The position numbers and the translations under genes are program-made. A stretch of 64,000 nucleotides of DNA. It comes from Agrobacterium larrymoorei. GTDB taxonomy: Bacteria > Pseudomonadota > Alphaproteobacteria > Rhizobiales > Rhizobiaceae. Under the pieces are notes generated by a model. It saw only the letters and a program-made list of their open reading frames with translations, searched no databases and was not told where the DNA came from. Of this stretch, positions 36,863-47,841 are shown in pieces. The stretch lies in assembly GCF_013322225.1 (NCBI RefSeq), contig NZ_JAAMFB010000010.1, positions 124,001 to 188,000 of the forward strand, written 5' to 3'. Each line of letters opens with the position of its first letter. Within the stretch, counting starts at the first letter, position 1.

Positions 36863-37138
36863 ATGAACAAGAACGAGCTCGTTTCTGCAGTTGCTGAAAA
36901 GTCTGGCCTCACGAAGGCTGACGCCGCTTCTGCCGTTGACGCTGTATTCGAAACTGTACAGAACGAACTGAAGGCTGGTGGCGACATCCGTCTTGCTGGC
37001 TTCGGCAGCTTCACTGTCAGCCGTCGCGAAGCCTCCAAGGGCCGTAACCCATCCACGGGTGCAGAAGTCGATATTCCGGCTCGCAACGTTCCAAAGTTCT
37101 CCGCAGGCAAGGGCCTGAAGGACGCTGTTAACTCCTAA
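36863..37138 (+). CDS. hupB: DNA-binding protein HU
   Basis: The 91-residue protein is HU, with MNKNELVSAVAEKSGL at the start and the beta-arm tip GRNPSTGAEVDIPA. It bends and packs DNA without strong sequence choice. It is longer by one residue than E. coli HU. AAAGGGGTGG precedes the ATG. The lon-hupB order is the same as in E. coli and most proteobacteria. Confidence 0.98.
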   Translation: MNKNELVSAVAEKSGLTKADAASAVDAVFETVQNELKAGGDIRLAGFGSFTVSRREASKGRNPSTGAEVDIPARNVPKFSAGKGLKDAVNS

Positions 37139-37208
37139 GTTTTCTTGATGCCGTTTGCCCCAGCGGCGTGCGAACGGTTTTCCAAGGCATACGAGGACAG
37201 ATTGGCGC

Positions 37209-37226
37209 TTTGCGCGACAGCGCAAA
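37209..37226. repeat. 7-bp hairpin between hupB and its terminator
   Basis: TTTGCGC (37209-37215) and GCGCAAA (37220-37226) pair perfectly around GACA. It lies 70 nt after the hupB stop and 20 nt before the terminator, and could protect the mRNA 3' end. Confidence 0.5.
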
Positions 37227-37246
37227 ATGACGCCTTTGAAATGCAG

Positions 37247-37277
37247 AAAGCCCGGCCCTTTTTGGTCGGGCTTTTTG
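37247..37277 (+). terminator. terminator after hupB
   Basis: AAAGCCCGGCC (37247-37257) pairs with GGTCGGGCTTT (37264-37274) with one G-T pair, followed by TTG and TTT. Confidence 0.9.
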
Positions 37278-37371
37278 TTTATGCGAATATTCGGAATTGT
37301 CATGCGCCTGTCATGTCCGTGCCGCAGAAGCCGCCTGTTAGTTTTCCATTGTGGACTACAGGGGATTTTCC

Positions 37372-39573
37372 ATGACATTCCGTCTTTCTCAAGCAACGCT
37401 GACAGTGGCGCTGCTGGCATCGGCAGCGTTTCCGGCTGCAGCCGAGCAGGTTTTCAACCGCATTTCTTCTTTCCCGGTCGCATTGAACCTGCCGTCCGAC
37501 AAGGACCAGACGACCGTTACTTCCGCTGAAATCGTAACTGCGAGCGAAGACGGCAATACGCTGATCTATTCTGACAGCCCGCTGGGCGGCATCGGCTTCA
37601 TCGACATCACTGATGCGAAGGCACCAAAAGCACTCGGCGCGTTGATGATGGATGGCGAACCCACCTCCGTCGCGGTGGCCGGTTCCAGGGTTCTGGCTGG
37701 CGTCAACACCTCCGAGAGCTACGTCAATCCATCCGGCAAGCTGGTCACGGTTGATATCGGCACCAGAAAGATCGAGGCAAGCTGTGATCTCGGCGGCCAG
37801 CCTGATTCCGTGGCCGTTTCGCCGGACAAGAGCTTCGTAGCAATCGCCATCGAGAACGAGCGTGATGAGAAGGTCAATGACGGCGCGCTGCCGCAGGCAC
37901 CTGCTGGCTTCCTCGTCACCATCGGCCTTAAGAACGGCGCGCCTGACTGCTCGACGCTGAAGAAGATCGATGTGACGGGCCTTGCCGAAATCGCGCCGGA
38001 AGATCCAGAGCCGGAATTCGTCTCGATCAATTCCAAGGGCGAAATTGCCCTGACGCTGCAGGAAAACAACCACATCGTCATCGTTGACGGCAAGAGCGGC
38101 AAGGTGACGAGCCATTTCTCCGCTGGCACGGTTGATCTCGAAGGCATCGACACCAAGAGCGATGGCCAGCTGAAATTCACCGACAAGCAGGAAGGCCGCA
38201 AGCGCGAGCCCGACGCCGTAAAGTGGCTGGACGACAACCGCATCGTCATCGCCAATGAAGGCGATTGGGAAGGCGGCGCACGCGGTTTCACCATTTTCGA
38301 CAAAAGCGGCAAGCAGCTTTATGAGGCCAATTCCTCGTTCGAACACGCTGTTGCCGCCATCGGTCATTATCCCGAGAAGCGCTCCAAGGCCAAGGGTGTG
38401 GAGCCTGAAGGTCTGGAAGCCGCAACCTTCGGCAACGACAAATACTTCTTCGTGCTTGCAGAGCGCGCATCTGTCGTCGGCGTCTACAAGGATACCGGCG
38501 CCGAGCCACAGCTGACACAGCTGTTGCCCTCCGGTATTTCGCCAGAAGGTGCCGTTGCCATTCCATCGCGCAACCTGCTGGTCACCGCCAATGAAGCCGA
38601 CCTGGTGGAAGATGGCGGCGCACGTTCACACGTCATGATCTATGAGCGCTCGGAAGGGCAGGCGGCTTACCCGCAGCTCGTCTCCGCAACGGTGGATGGC
38701 GCGCCAATCGGCTGGGGTGCACTTTCCGGTCTCGTCGGCGATGCTGAAAAGGAAGGCATTCTCTATGCCATTTCCGACTCGGTCTATGGCAACCAGCCTT
38801 CGATCTTCACCATCGACGCCACCAAGAGGCCTGCGGCCATCACCGGCGTTCTGCGCGTAAAGCGTGACGGCATGGCTGCGCAGAAGCTGGACATGGAAGG
38901 CATTACGCTCGACGGCAAGGGTGGCTTCTGGGTTGCTTCGGAAGGCAACACAGAAAAGCTCGTTCCGCATGCGCTCTACAACATCAATGCCAAGGGCGAG
39001 ATCAGATCTGAGATCGCGCTGCCGAAGGAACTGCTGGAAGGCGAAACCCGCTTTGGCTTTGAAGGTGTGACCATGATCGGAAAGGGCGACGATGCTACGC
39101 TCTGGATGGCTGTTCAGCGTGAATGGGGCAACGATCCGAAAGGCACCGTCAAGCTCGTTTCCTATAATCTCAAGTCCAAGGAGTGGGGCGCAGTACGCTA
39201 TCTGCTGGACAAGGCGCCGGAAGGTGGCTGGGTCGGTCTTTCCGAAATCTCTGCCTTTGGCGATCAGGTCTATATCGTTGAGCGCGATAACCAGATTGGC
39301 GATAAGGCTCAGGTCAAGAAGCTTTACCGAGTCGCTATTGCCGACCTGAAGCCTGCCAAGATCGGCGGCGACCTGCCGGTTGTCACGAAACAGGAAGTTC
39401 ACGACTTCACTCCGGACCTGAAGACCCAGACCCAAGGCTACGTCGTCGACAAGCTGGAAGGCTTTGCATTCGACAAGTCCGGCAAGGCCTTCGCGGTGAC
39501 GGACAATGATGGTGTGGATGATTCGTCTGGCGAAACGCTGTTCTTCCCGGTCGAGCTGAAGGTAACGAACTAA
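37372..39573 (+). CDS. exported esterase-like phytase-family protein
   Basis: The 733-residue protein has a signal peptide (residues 1-24, ending AAAE) and a two-part body. Residues 30-370 look like a beta-propeller with repeated strand pairs of the type found in YncE or choice-of-anchor-I proteins. Residues 400-725 match the 'esterase-like activity of phytase' family, with SDSVYGNQPSIFTID, LDMEGIT and the late KLEGFAFDKSGKAFAVTDND blocks. It should be periplasmic or secreted. A role in phosphate or phytate use is suggested by the family name only. GGGGA precedes the ATG at 37372. Confidence 0.82.
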   Translation: MTFRLSQATLTVALLASAAFPAAAEQVFNRISSFPVALNLPSDKDQTTVTSAEIVTASEDGNTLIYSDSPLGGIGFIDITDAKAPKALGALMMDGEPTSVAVAGSRVLAGVNTSESYVNPSGKLVTVDIGTRKIEASCDLGGQPDSVAVSPDKSFVAIAIENERDEKVNDGALPQAPAGFLVTIGLKNGAPDCSTLKKIDVTGLAEIAPEDPEPEFVSINSKGEIALTLQENNHIVIVDGKSGKVTSHFSAGTVDLEGIDTKSDGQLKFTDKQEGRKREPDAVKWLDDNRIVIANEGDWEGGARGFTIFDKSGKQLYEANSSFEHAVAAIGHYPEKRSKAKGVEPEGLEAATFGNDKYFFVLAERASVVGVYKDTGAEPQLTQLLPSGISPEGAVAIPSRNLLVTANEADLVEDGGARSHVMIYERSEGQAAYPQLVSATVDGAPIGWGALSGLVGDAEKEGILYAISDSVYGNQPSIFTIDATKRPAAITGVLRVKRDGMAAQKLDMEGITLDGKGGFWVASEGNTEKLVPHALYNINAKGEIRSEIALPKELLEGETRFGFEGVTMIGKGDDATLWMAVQREWGNDPKGTVKLVSYNLKSKEWGAVRYLLDKAPEGGWVGLSEISAFGDQVYIVERDNQIGDKAQVKKLYRVAIADLKPAKIGGDLPVVTKQEVHDFTPDLKTQTQGYVVDKLEGFAFDKSGKAFAVTDNDGVDDSSGETLFFPVELKVTN

Positions 39574-39701
39574 CGTTCGACGTCTCCTCCCTTCGTTATG
39601 CTCGTGCGTGTCCTGAGCATCTGCGACGGCACGGCCGTTGCAACGATGGTAGATCCTCGCCACAGGGGCGAGGGTGACGGGAGATCGTAAATAACAAACA
39701 A

Positions 39702-39730
39702 AAAAGCCGGGCGCATCGCACCCGGCTTTT
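39702..39730. terminator. bidirectional terminator
   Basis: AAAAGCCGGG (39702-39711) pairs exactly with CCCGGCTTTT (39721-39730) over a 9-nt loop, between the convergent phytase-like and gci genes. Confidence 0.92.
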
Positions 39731-39749
39731 TCACTTCCTGATGATCAAC

Positions 39750-41847
<2,098 letters not shown>

Positions 41848-41856
41848 TTCGTCAAG

Positions 41857-41873
41857 AACTTATAATACAAGTT
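41857..41873. promoter_or_regulatory. inverted repeat in the kdgD-udh promoter region (site 2)
   Basis: AACTT (41857-41861) and AAGTT (41869-41873) flank a near-symmetric TATAATAC centre, with one mismatched pair in 17 bp. TATAAT at 41861-41866 is a possible -10 toward udh. The pattern resembles GntR-family operators of hexuronate regulators (TTGTAT-type half-sites). Confidence 0.5.
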
Positions 41874-42080
41874 GGTGATGTTTGTGTGAGATTTTTAGCG
41901 AGGGACGTCGGCTCACAGACACCGCAGCTCGCCGAGCACCATTGAAAGTACGCCTTTAATCACATGGACAGGCCTTGATAACCAGTGACTCGTAAGAGTA
42001 CACATAAGATAACGTTTTCATTTAGGTATGACCACAAGCTGGATGCGCTCGTACGTACCGCCAATATTCGTGGAGGAAAA

Positions 42081-42881
42081 ATGCTCAAAACCTTATTGTT
42101 GACCGGCGCCGCAGGCGGTGTTGGGAGGGCTATTCGCCCGCTATTGAAGGATATGGCGGAACGAGTCGTGCTGTCGGATCTCGCGGAAATCACTGATCTC
42201 GCAGCACATGAAACCTTTGTGAAATGCGAACTTTCAAACCGTGCTGAAGTCGATGCTGCGGTGTCCGGTGTGGATGGCATTATCCATCTGGGCGGAATTT
42301 CCGTCGAAAGGCCCTTCGAACTAATTTTAAAGGGCAATATCGAAGGCGTTTACAATCTTTATGAAGCCGCACGGCATAATGGTCAGCCACGCATTGTTTT
42401 TGCGAGTTCAAATCACGCCATCGGCTATCATCGTCGGGACGAGAAGCTGAACAGCAACTCTCAAGTCCGTCCTGATTCTCTCTACGGCGTCTCGAAATGC
42501 TTTGGTGAAAATCTGGCGAGCTTCTATTTCGACAAGTTCGGACAGGAAACGCTTTCGGTGCGTATCGGCTCCTGCACACCTAAACCCAGCACGACTCGCA
42601 TGCTGGCGACGTGGCTAAGCGTTAACGATTTCGCATCTCTCTGTGCTCGCGGCTTTGAAGCGCCAAGGCTCGGTCACGCCGTTGTTTACGGCGCTTCAAA
42701 CAATGACGAAAGCTGGTGGGATAACAGCAATACTGCGTTCCTCGGCTGGAAGCCGAAGGATAACTCGGCGAAGTGGCGCGCCGAGGTACTTGCGCAGGCG
42801 GGTAGGGAAGACCCGAAGGATCCGGCGGTCATCTACCAAGGCGGTGTTTTTACCACCTACGGTCATCCAGCGGATCAGTGA
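42081..42881 (+). CDS. udh: uronate dehydrogenase
   Basis: The 266-residue protein is a short-chain/extended NAD-dependent sugar enzyme with GAAGGVG near residues 9-15 and the YxxxK pair in LYGVSKC. HLGGISVERPFE, the SSNHAIGYH strand and the RIGSCTP loop match uronate dehydrogenases, which oxidise D-galacturonate or D-glucuronate to the aldarolactone. The ATG at 42081 follows GGAGGAAAA; the longer frame from 41985 is rejected. It is divergent from kdgD-gci. From memory it is clearly related to, but not identical with, the characterised Agrobacterium Udh, so it may be a paralogue. Confidence 0.9.
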   Translation: MLKTLLLTGAAGGVGRAIRPLLKDMAERVVLSDLAEITDLAAHETFVKCELSNRAEVDAAVSGVDGIIHLGGISVERPFELILKGNIEGVYNLYEAARHNGQPRIVFASSNHAIGYHRRDEKLNSNSQVRPDSLYGVSKCFGENLASFYFDKFGQETLSVRIGSCTPKPSTTRMLATWLSVNDFASLCARGFEAPRLGHAVVYGASNNDESWWDNSNTAFLGWKPKDNSAKWRAEVLAQAGREDPKDPAVIYQGGVFTTYGHPADQ

Positions 42882-43316
42882 TATGAGGCGATGGATAGCG
42901 GATTGGGCTGAATTTATTTCGGCCTGTCCTGCTTTTCCGAGTCGTATTGGACCCAACGGAAAAAGAGGTAAATTGGCAGCGCAATAAGTGCGAGCGTGAC
43001 AAGAGAATTTACAGACATGGATCATCCCATTAACTCGCGCCCTCATCATGAGGACGACGGGGTGATTATGCGCTAAAAGTTATTTAGAAATATTGAATCT
43101 CACCTGGCATAAATTATAGGTCGAACGGATAGTATTCGTGCCAAAAAAGCACAGCTTATGAGCCAAGCCAGCATCCAGCCTTAACGTTTTGTTACTTTGC
43201 TGAATTTTAGCTCTTTTGCAGAGGGCGGGAATTGACGCCCTTCAAAACGCAAAGCGCGCTGACGTGGCATTGGACGGCACCCTAGTAAATTGTCATGCGA
43301 ATTTTTCAAGGGGAAA
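42882..43316. other. gap after udh
   Basis: The 435-nt stretch contains the possible 34-codon gene listed separately. A short GC stem (AGGGCG 43222-43227 with CGCCCT 43236-43241) lies downstream of tRNA-Val on its strand without a T run. Nothing else is supported. Confidence 0.4.
42914..43018 (-). CDS. possible 34-residue membrane peptide
   Basis: This small frame encodes MSVNSLV, then a continuous hydrophobic helix (about residues 6-21), then a charged tail ending RPK. The composition is that of a real single-pass small protein, and GGGA lies 6 nt before the ATG on the minus strand. No homologue is known to me, it is convergent with udh, and 34 codons can occur by chance. Confidence 0.4.
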   Translation of the reverse strand: MSVNSLVTLALIALPIYLFFRWVQYDSEKQDRPK

Positions 43317-43392
43317 TGGTGGGCGATGAGAGACTCGAACTCCCGACATCCTCGGTGTAAACGAGGCGCTCTACCAACTGAGCTAATCGCCC
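43317..43392 (-). tRNA. tRNA-Val (UAC anticodon)
   Basis: On the minus strand GGGCGAT pairs with ATCGCCC at the acceptor stem; the D arm TAGCTCAGTTGGTAGAGC, anticodon loop TTTACAC and T loop GGTTCGA-like GAGTTCGAGTC are complete, and CCA is encoded. Confidence 0.97.
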
Positions 43393-44032
43393 TTCGCGTC
43401 TTGCGGATCGTGTCCGCCGCGTCGGTGGCTGTGATCTATTCGGATCGGATCAGAACCGCAAGAGGCTTTGCGAAGTTTTTTTGATTTTTTTGAATTTTCA
43501 TTCACAGACCGGCTCGCGGTTTTTGTTTCGCGTGGCTGGGAAGCTCTGGAAAATAAGGTGATTCCGTTCTTTGAGATGCTCGCGCTGCCGGTTTGGATTT
43601 CCACAGGCCTTCTTCACGGCGCGCGTGAGTATGGACGGAAAGGGGTGGTGGATGACCACGTGCAGGCGCAGTCTATGCGAATACATCCGTTTTCATGATG
43701 TGGATGAGTAAGGGCGCATACCGTGTCATGATGGCATGACGTCATTCGTGGAATTGACCAATGAAGCGAGTCACAAAATACGATCCGAGCCTCGTTTCGA
43801 AAGTTCGATCCGACTGCCGTTGGTAATCGAATTCATCGTGCGTAAAAAATTTTTAAAAGGAGAAGTGCCGGAAAACCGGCACTCTGCGCGTTCGGGCAAA
43901 CGCAAAATGCGCAAGCTTATTCTTTTGTCGTGAAAGCTGCTTGACACCCCAACGCGAACGCCTTAGTTAGCCGCTCAACGAACTGCCGAGGCGGTTCGTG
44001 CAGCGGGGCTCAGCGCTCCACTGTCAGGAGAT
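43393..44032. other. 640-nt gap between tRNA-Val and tRNA-Asp
   Basis: No convincing gene. Short frames at 43468-43698 and 43736-43933 lack ribosome sites and family matches. A perfect 8-bp hairpin, AGTGCCGG (43864-43871) and CCGGCACT (43876-43883) around AAAA, is followed on the minus strand by T-rich sequence, so it may end a minus-strand transcript. The tRNA-Asp promoter is at 43941-43969. Confidence 0.4.
43941..43969 (+). promoter_or_regulatory. promoter of the tRNA-Asp pair
   Basis: TTGACA (43941-43946) is a full -35 match; 17 nt later TAGTTA (43964-43969) serves as -10. The expected start is about 57 nt before the first mature tRNA-Asp. Confidence 0.6.
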
Positions 44033-44109
44033 GCGGGTGTAGCTCAGTTGGTTAGAGTGCCGGCCTGTCACGCCGGAGGTCGCGGGTTCGAGCCCCGTCA
44101 CTCGCGCCA
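44033..44109 (+). tRNA. tRNA-Asp (GUC anticodon), copy 1
   Basis: GCGGGTG pairs with CACTCGC (one G-T) at the acceptor stem, the anticodon loop is CTGTCAC, the T loop GGTTCGAGCC, and CCA is encoded. It is followed by a second copy after a 43-nt spacer. Confidence 0.98.
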
Positions 44110-44152
44110 TCCTGTCCTCGGAAATTCTGCGAACGCGAAGCGTTCGTTATGC

Positions 44153-44229
44153 GCGGGTGTAGCTCAGTCGGTTAGAGTGCCGGCCTGTCACGCCGGAGGT
44201 CGCGGGTTCGAGCCCCGTCACTCGCGCCA
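44153..44229 (+). tRNA. tRNA-Asp (GUC anticodon), copy 2
   Basis: The sequence is the same as copy 1 except one D-loop base (C at 44169 where copy 1 has T at 44049). Both are probably processed from one precursor. Confidence 0.98.
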
Positions 44230-44646
44230 TTTCTTCTTTTGAAGAATTGAAATCTCTCCATTTAGAACCCTAAAATCGTCATGCAGTCTCAAGCGTGTGG
44301 GCGCTTAATTTTGCTCTGTTTCTTGTCTTCAAAAATCATGTTTTCAGGTTCGAGATTGTCGTGAAAATGCTTCGTTCGACGCACAAAATTATGTGACTTT
44401 TCGAAGGCTCGATTTGTCAGCCAATAGTCGATATTTTTTAAACATTTAGCACGATTTCGCCATGCACTATTGCAGGCTGTGTGTCATTATAATGGTCAAT
44501 CCTTGGCGGGATCGGCTTGAAATGGTGCTTAAACTCTTGCAGAGACGGCGTGGCTGCGCTAACCACTGCGGCGTTGCAACATAATTCGATCCTGCGGAAA
44601 AACGTTCCAAAGGGTGCCCGACGCTCGGTCGGGCAGGGAAGAGACA
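44230..44646. other. upstream region of the nuo operon
   Basis: The 417-nt gap after the tRNA genes must hold the nuo promoter, which I cannot place with confidence. A perfect hairpin lies just before the nuoA ribosome site: GCCCGAC (44616-44622) with GTCGGGC (44628-44634), loop GCTCG. Confidence 0.5.
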
Positions 44647-45012
44647 ATGACTGAACTCCTCAGTTCCTACATTCCGATCGCAATTTTCATCGGTATCGCC
44701 CTTGTCATCGGCCTGGCGCTGTTGATCGCGCCTTTCGCTGTTGCTTACAAGAACCCGGATCCCGAGAAGCTTTCCGCCTTCGAGTGCGGATTCAATGCTT
44801 TCGATGACGCTCGTATGAAGTTCGACATTCGATTCTATCTCGTGTCGATTCTCTTCATTATTTTCGATCTTGAAGTCGCCTTCCTGTTCCCGTGGGCTGT
44901 GTCCTTCGGTGAGCTCGGCTGGTTCGGCTTCTGGTCCATGATGGTGTTTCTCGCTGTTCTCACCATCGGCTTCATCTATGAATGGAAGAAGGGAGCGCTG
45001 GAATGGGCATAG
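44647..45012 (+). CDS. nuoA: NADH-quinone oxidoreductase subunit A
   Basis: The 121-residue protein has three membrane helices and the conserved [12 protein letters not shown] loop near residues 48-59 that lies at the quinone-site junction of complex I. The ATG at 44647 follows GGGAAGAG. The gene overlaps nuoB by 10 nt, so the two are coupled. Confidence 0.97.
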   Translation: MTELLSSYIPIAIFIGIALVIGLALLIAPFAVAYKNPDPEKLSAFECGFNAFDDARMKFDIRFYLVSILFIIFDLEVAFLFPWAVSFGELGWFGFWSMMVFLAVLTIGFIYEWKKGALEWA

Positions 45013-45587
45013 TTCAAAACGACGCTACGCTTGTTGCGCAAAAGCCCAAGGGTATTATCGATCCGTCGACCGGCAAGCCCGTTGGCAGTGACGATGCGTA
45101 TTTCACGGAAATCAATGACGAGCTGGCCGATAAGGGCTTTCTCGTTACCTCTACCGACGAGCTGATCACCTGGGCGCGCACCGGCTCGCTGATGTGGATG
45201 CAGTTCGGTCTGGCCTGCTGCGCCGTTGAAGGCCTGATGCAGGCTTCCGGTCCGCGTTACGACATGGAGCGCTTCGGCGTTGCTCCGCGCGCCTCGCCGC
45301 GCCAGTCCGACGTGATGATCGTTGCCGGCACGCTGACCAACAAGATGGCACCAGCGCTTCGCAAGGTCTATGACCAGATGCCGGAGCCGCGTTACGTGAT
45401 TTCCATGGGCTCCTGCGCCAATGGCGGTGGCTACTATCACTATTCCTACGCCGTCGTGCGTGGCTGTGACCGGGTTGTGCCTGTCGATATCTACGTGCCG
45501 GGCTGTCCCCCCACGGCGGAAGCGCTGCTTTATGGCGTGCTTCTGCTGCAGAAGAAAATCCGCCGTACCGGTACGATCGAGCGTTAA
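45003..45587 (+). CDS. nuoB: NADH-quinone oxidoreductase subunit B
   Basis: The 194-residue protein carries the N2 4Fe-4S cluster, the last cluster before quinone, with tandem Cys in GLACCAVE, then GSCANGGG and VPGCPP. An N-terminal extension of about 35 residues is typical of alphaproteobacteria. The ATG at 45003 lies inside nuoA. Confidence 0.98.
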   Translation: MGIVQNDATLVAQKPKGIIDPSTGKPVGSDDAYFTEINDELADKGFLVTSTDELITWARTGSLMWMQFGLACCAVEGLMQASGPRYDMERFGVAPRASPRQSDVMIVAGTLTNKMAPALRKVYDQMPEPRYVISMGSCANGGGYYHYSYAVVRGCDRVVPVDIYVPGCPPTAEALLYGVLLLQKKIRRTGTIER

Positions 45588-45605
45588 GGGCAGAGGACTT
45601 ACAAA

Positions 45606-46208
45606 ATGAGCGAAGCTCTTAACGATCTCGCGGCCTATGTGCAGGAAGCGCGCGGCTCCTTGCTGGTATCACAGGCAATTGCCTTTGGTGAGTTGACGCT
45701 GAATACGACACCTGAAAATGTCATCGCGCTTCTCACCTTCCTGCGTGACGATGTGCAGTGCGGTTTCGTCAACATCATCGACATTTGTGGCGTTGACTGG
45801 CCTCAGCGCGAAAAGCGCTTCGATGTCGTCTATCACCTCCTGTCTCCACGCCAGAACCTGCGCGTTCGCATAAAGCTTCAGGTGGCTGAAGACGAGGGCG
45901 TTCCGTCGGCAACTTCGGTTTTCTACGGTGCGGAGTGGTTCGAGCGCGAAGCATGGGACATGTATGGCATTCCATTCGAAGGCCATTCGGATCTTCGCCG
46001 CCTCCTGACGGATTACGGTTTCGAAGGCCATCCGCTTCGCAAGGATTTCCCGCTCACGGGTTTCGTGGAAGTACGTTACGATGACGTGCAGAAGCGCGTT
46101 CTTTACGAGCCGGTAGAGTTGAAGCAAGAGTTCCGTAGCTTTGACTTCCTCTCGCCCTGGGAAGGAACGGATTACGTTCTGCCCGGCGACGAAAAGGCCA
46201 AGCAATGA
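45606..46208 (+). CDS. nuoC: NADH-quinone oxidoreductase subunit C
   Basis: The 200-residue hydrophilic subunit belongs to the Q module of complex I. The signature [20 protein letters not shown] is described by position, near residues 115-134, and the [11 protein letters not shown] segment follows. It is separate from NuoD, unlike the fused NuoCD of E. coli. Its stop overlaps the next start by ATGA. Confidence 0.98.
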   Translation: MSEALNDLAAYVQEARGSLLVSQAIAFGELTLNTTPENVIALLTFLRDDVQCGFVNIIDICGVDWPQREKRFDVVYHLLSPRQNLRVRIKLQVAEDEGVPSATSVFYGAEWFEREAWDMYGIPFEGHSDLRRLLTDYGFEGHPLRKDFPLTGFVEVRYDDVQKRVLYEPVELKQEFRSFDFLSPWEGTDYVLPGDEKAKQ

Positions 46209-46654
46209 ACCAGCTACATGCCAACGAAGCAGGGGCAAAAGAGCAGGGACAATGTCTTTGCGGCGCCGTTCGTCTGGAAGCGACGATCGGTGCCCGGGAG
46301 ATGGGTGTTTGTCACTGCTCCATGTGCCGTCGCTGGTCCGGCGGCGTCTTCCTCGCAGTAGAATGCCTGGACGTCTGCGTTGGAGACACGGAACATCTTG
46401 GTGTGTACGAATCATCCGAATGGGGCGAGCGGTGCTTCTGCAAGGTTTGCGGCAGCACGATGATATGGCGGTCCAAGGATGGGGCGCACAATGTCGTTTC
46501 CGTTCAGGTCTTCAAAGATCCGTCCAGCTTCACGCTGGCATCGCAGATTTTCATTGACGAAAAGCCGACCAGCTACTCGTTTGCCGAGGTCACCAACACT
46601 ATGACCGGCCCCGAATTCATCGCCATGATCACGTCGGCGGAGCAACAGCAATGA
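46205..46654 (+). CDS. GFA/CENP-V domain zinc protein inserted in the nuo operon
   Basis: The 149-residue protein has the GFA/CENP-V fold: [11 protein letters not shown] near residues 15-25, [12 protein letters not shown] near 36-47 and CKVCGST near 79-85, giving the two zinc-binding Cys groups. Family members have been linked to glutathione-formaldehyde adducts, though activity is rarely shown. It is not a complex I subunit, yet it overlaps both nuoC (46205-46208) and nuoD (46651-46654) by ATGA, so it is made in step with complex I. Possible roles are assembly help, thiol or aldehyde protection, or none beyond hitch-hiking. Confidence 0.9.
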   Translation: MNQLHANEAGAKEQGQCLCGAVRLEATIGAREMGVCHCSMCRRWSGGVFLAVECLDVCVGDTEHLGVYESSEWGERCFCKVCGSTMIWRSKDGAHNVVSVQVFKDPSSFTLASQIFIDEKPTSYSFAEVTNTMTGPEFIAMITSAEQQQ

Positions 46655-47841
46655 CTGAACATAACGTTCGCAATTTTACGATCAACTTCGGCCCGGAACA
46701 CCCTTCCGCGCACGGCGTGTTGCGTCTGGTTCTGGAACTCGATGGTGAAATCGTCGAGCGCGTGGACCCGCATATCGGCCTGCTGCACCGCGGAACCGAG
46801 AAACTGATTGAGGCCAAGACCTATCTTCAGGCAGTGCCTTACTTCGACCGCCTCGATTACGTGGCACCGATGAACCAGGAACATGCTTTCGCGCTTGCGG
46901 TTGAAAAGCTGCTCGGTCTCGAAATCCCGATGCGTGGTCAGCTGATCCGTGTTCTCTACTCGGAAATCGGCCGTATCCTTTCTCACATCATGAACGTTAC
47001 GACGCAGGCCATGGACGTCGGCGCCATGACGCCGCCGGTCTGGGGCTTCGAAGAGCGTGAAAAGCTGATGGTGTTCTATGAGCGTGCCTGCGGCGCGCGC
47101 ATGCACGCAGCCTATTTCCGTCCGGGCGGCGTTCATCAGGACATTCCGCCGGAACTGGTGGATGATATCGGCAAGTGGTGCGATCCGTTCATCACCGTTC
47201 TCGACAATATCGAAGGCCTTTTGACCAACAACCGTATCTACAAGCAGCGGAACGTCGATATCGGCGTGGTCTCGCTGGAAGACGCGTTCGCCTGGGGCTT
47301 CACCGGTGTCATGGTTCGTGGTTCGGGCGCTGCCTGGGACCTTCGCCGTGCGCAGCCTTATGAGTGCTATTCCGATCTCGAATTCGACATTCCTGTCGGC
47401 AAGAACGGCGACTGCTATGACCGTTATCTGATCCGCATGCAGGAAATGCGCGAATCGGTAAAGATCATGAAGCAATGCGTGGAGCTTCTCTCCGGCAAGC
47501 ACCGTATCGGTCCGGTTTCATCGCTGGACGGCAAGGTCGTTCCGCCCAAGCGTGGCGAGATGAAGCGGTCGATGGAAGCGCTGATTCACCACTTTAAACT
47601 CTACACCGAAGGCTATCACGTGCCTGCCGGTGAAGTTTACGCGGCAGTCGAAGCGCCCAAGGGTGAGTTCGGCGTCTATGTTGTGGCGGATGGCTCCAAC
47701 AAGCCTTACCGCTGTAAGATCCGCGCTCCGGGTTTTGCGCATCTGGCTGCCATGGACTTTCTCTGCAAAGGCCATCAGCTTGCCGACGTCACCGCTGTTC
47801 TCGGCTCTCTCGACATCGTGTTCGGGGAGGTCGACCGCTGA
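46651..47841 (+). CDS. nuoD: NADH-quinone oxidoreductase subunit D
   Basis: The 396-residue 49-kDa-type subunit lines the quinone pocket. [15 protein letters not shown] near residues 9-23 holds the His thought to contact quinone, and [16 protein letters not shown] and [11 protein letters not shown] follow. The start overlaps the GFA gene, and the stop shares one base with the next start. Confidence 0.98.
   Translation: MTEHNVRNFTINFGPEHPSAHGVLRLVLELDGEIVERVDPHIGLLHRGTEKLIEAKTYLQAVPYFDRLDYVAPMNQEHAFALAVEKLLGLEIPMRGQLIRVLYSEIGRILSHIMNVTTQAMDVGAMTPPVWGFEEREKLMVFYERACGARMHAAYFRPGGVHQDIPPELVDDIGKWCDPFITVLDNIEGLLTNNRIYKQRNVDIGVVSLEDAFAWGFTGVMVRGSGAAWDLRRAQPYECYSDLEFDIPVGKNGDCYDRYLIRMQEMRESVKIMKQCVELLSGKHRIGPVSSLDGKVVPPKRGEMKRSMEALIHHFKLYTEGYHVPAGEVYAAVEAPKGEFGVYVVADGSNKPYRCKIRAPGFAHLAAMDFLCKGHQLADVTAVLGSLDIVFGEVDR

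Noticed and set aside
43468-43698. 76-codon plus-strand frame between tRNA-Val and tRNA-Asp
   Set aside because: It has a non-ATG start in a T-rich run, no ribosome site, and no family I recognise.
43736-43933. 65-codon plus-strand frame before tRNA-Asp
   Set aside because: It lacks a ribosome site, contains the hairpin at 43864-43883 in its coding part, and has chance-like composition.
44033-44229. Tandem repeat or integration site made by the two tRNA-Asp copies
   Set aside because: The repeat is fully explained by two complete tRNA genes; no integrase or repeated tRNA fragment is found nearby.
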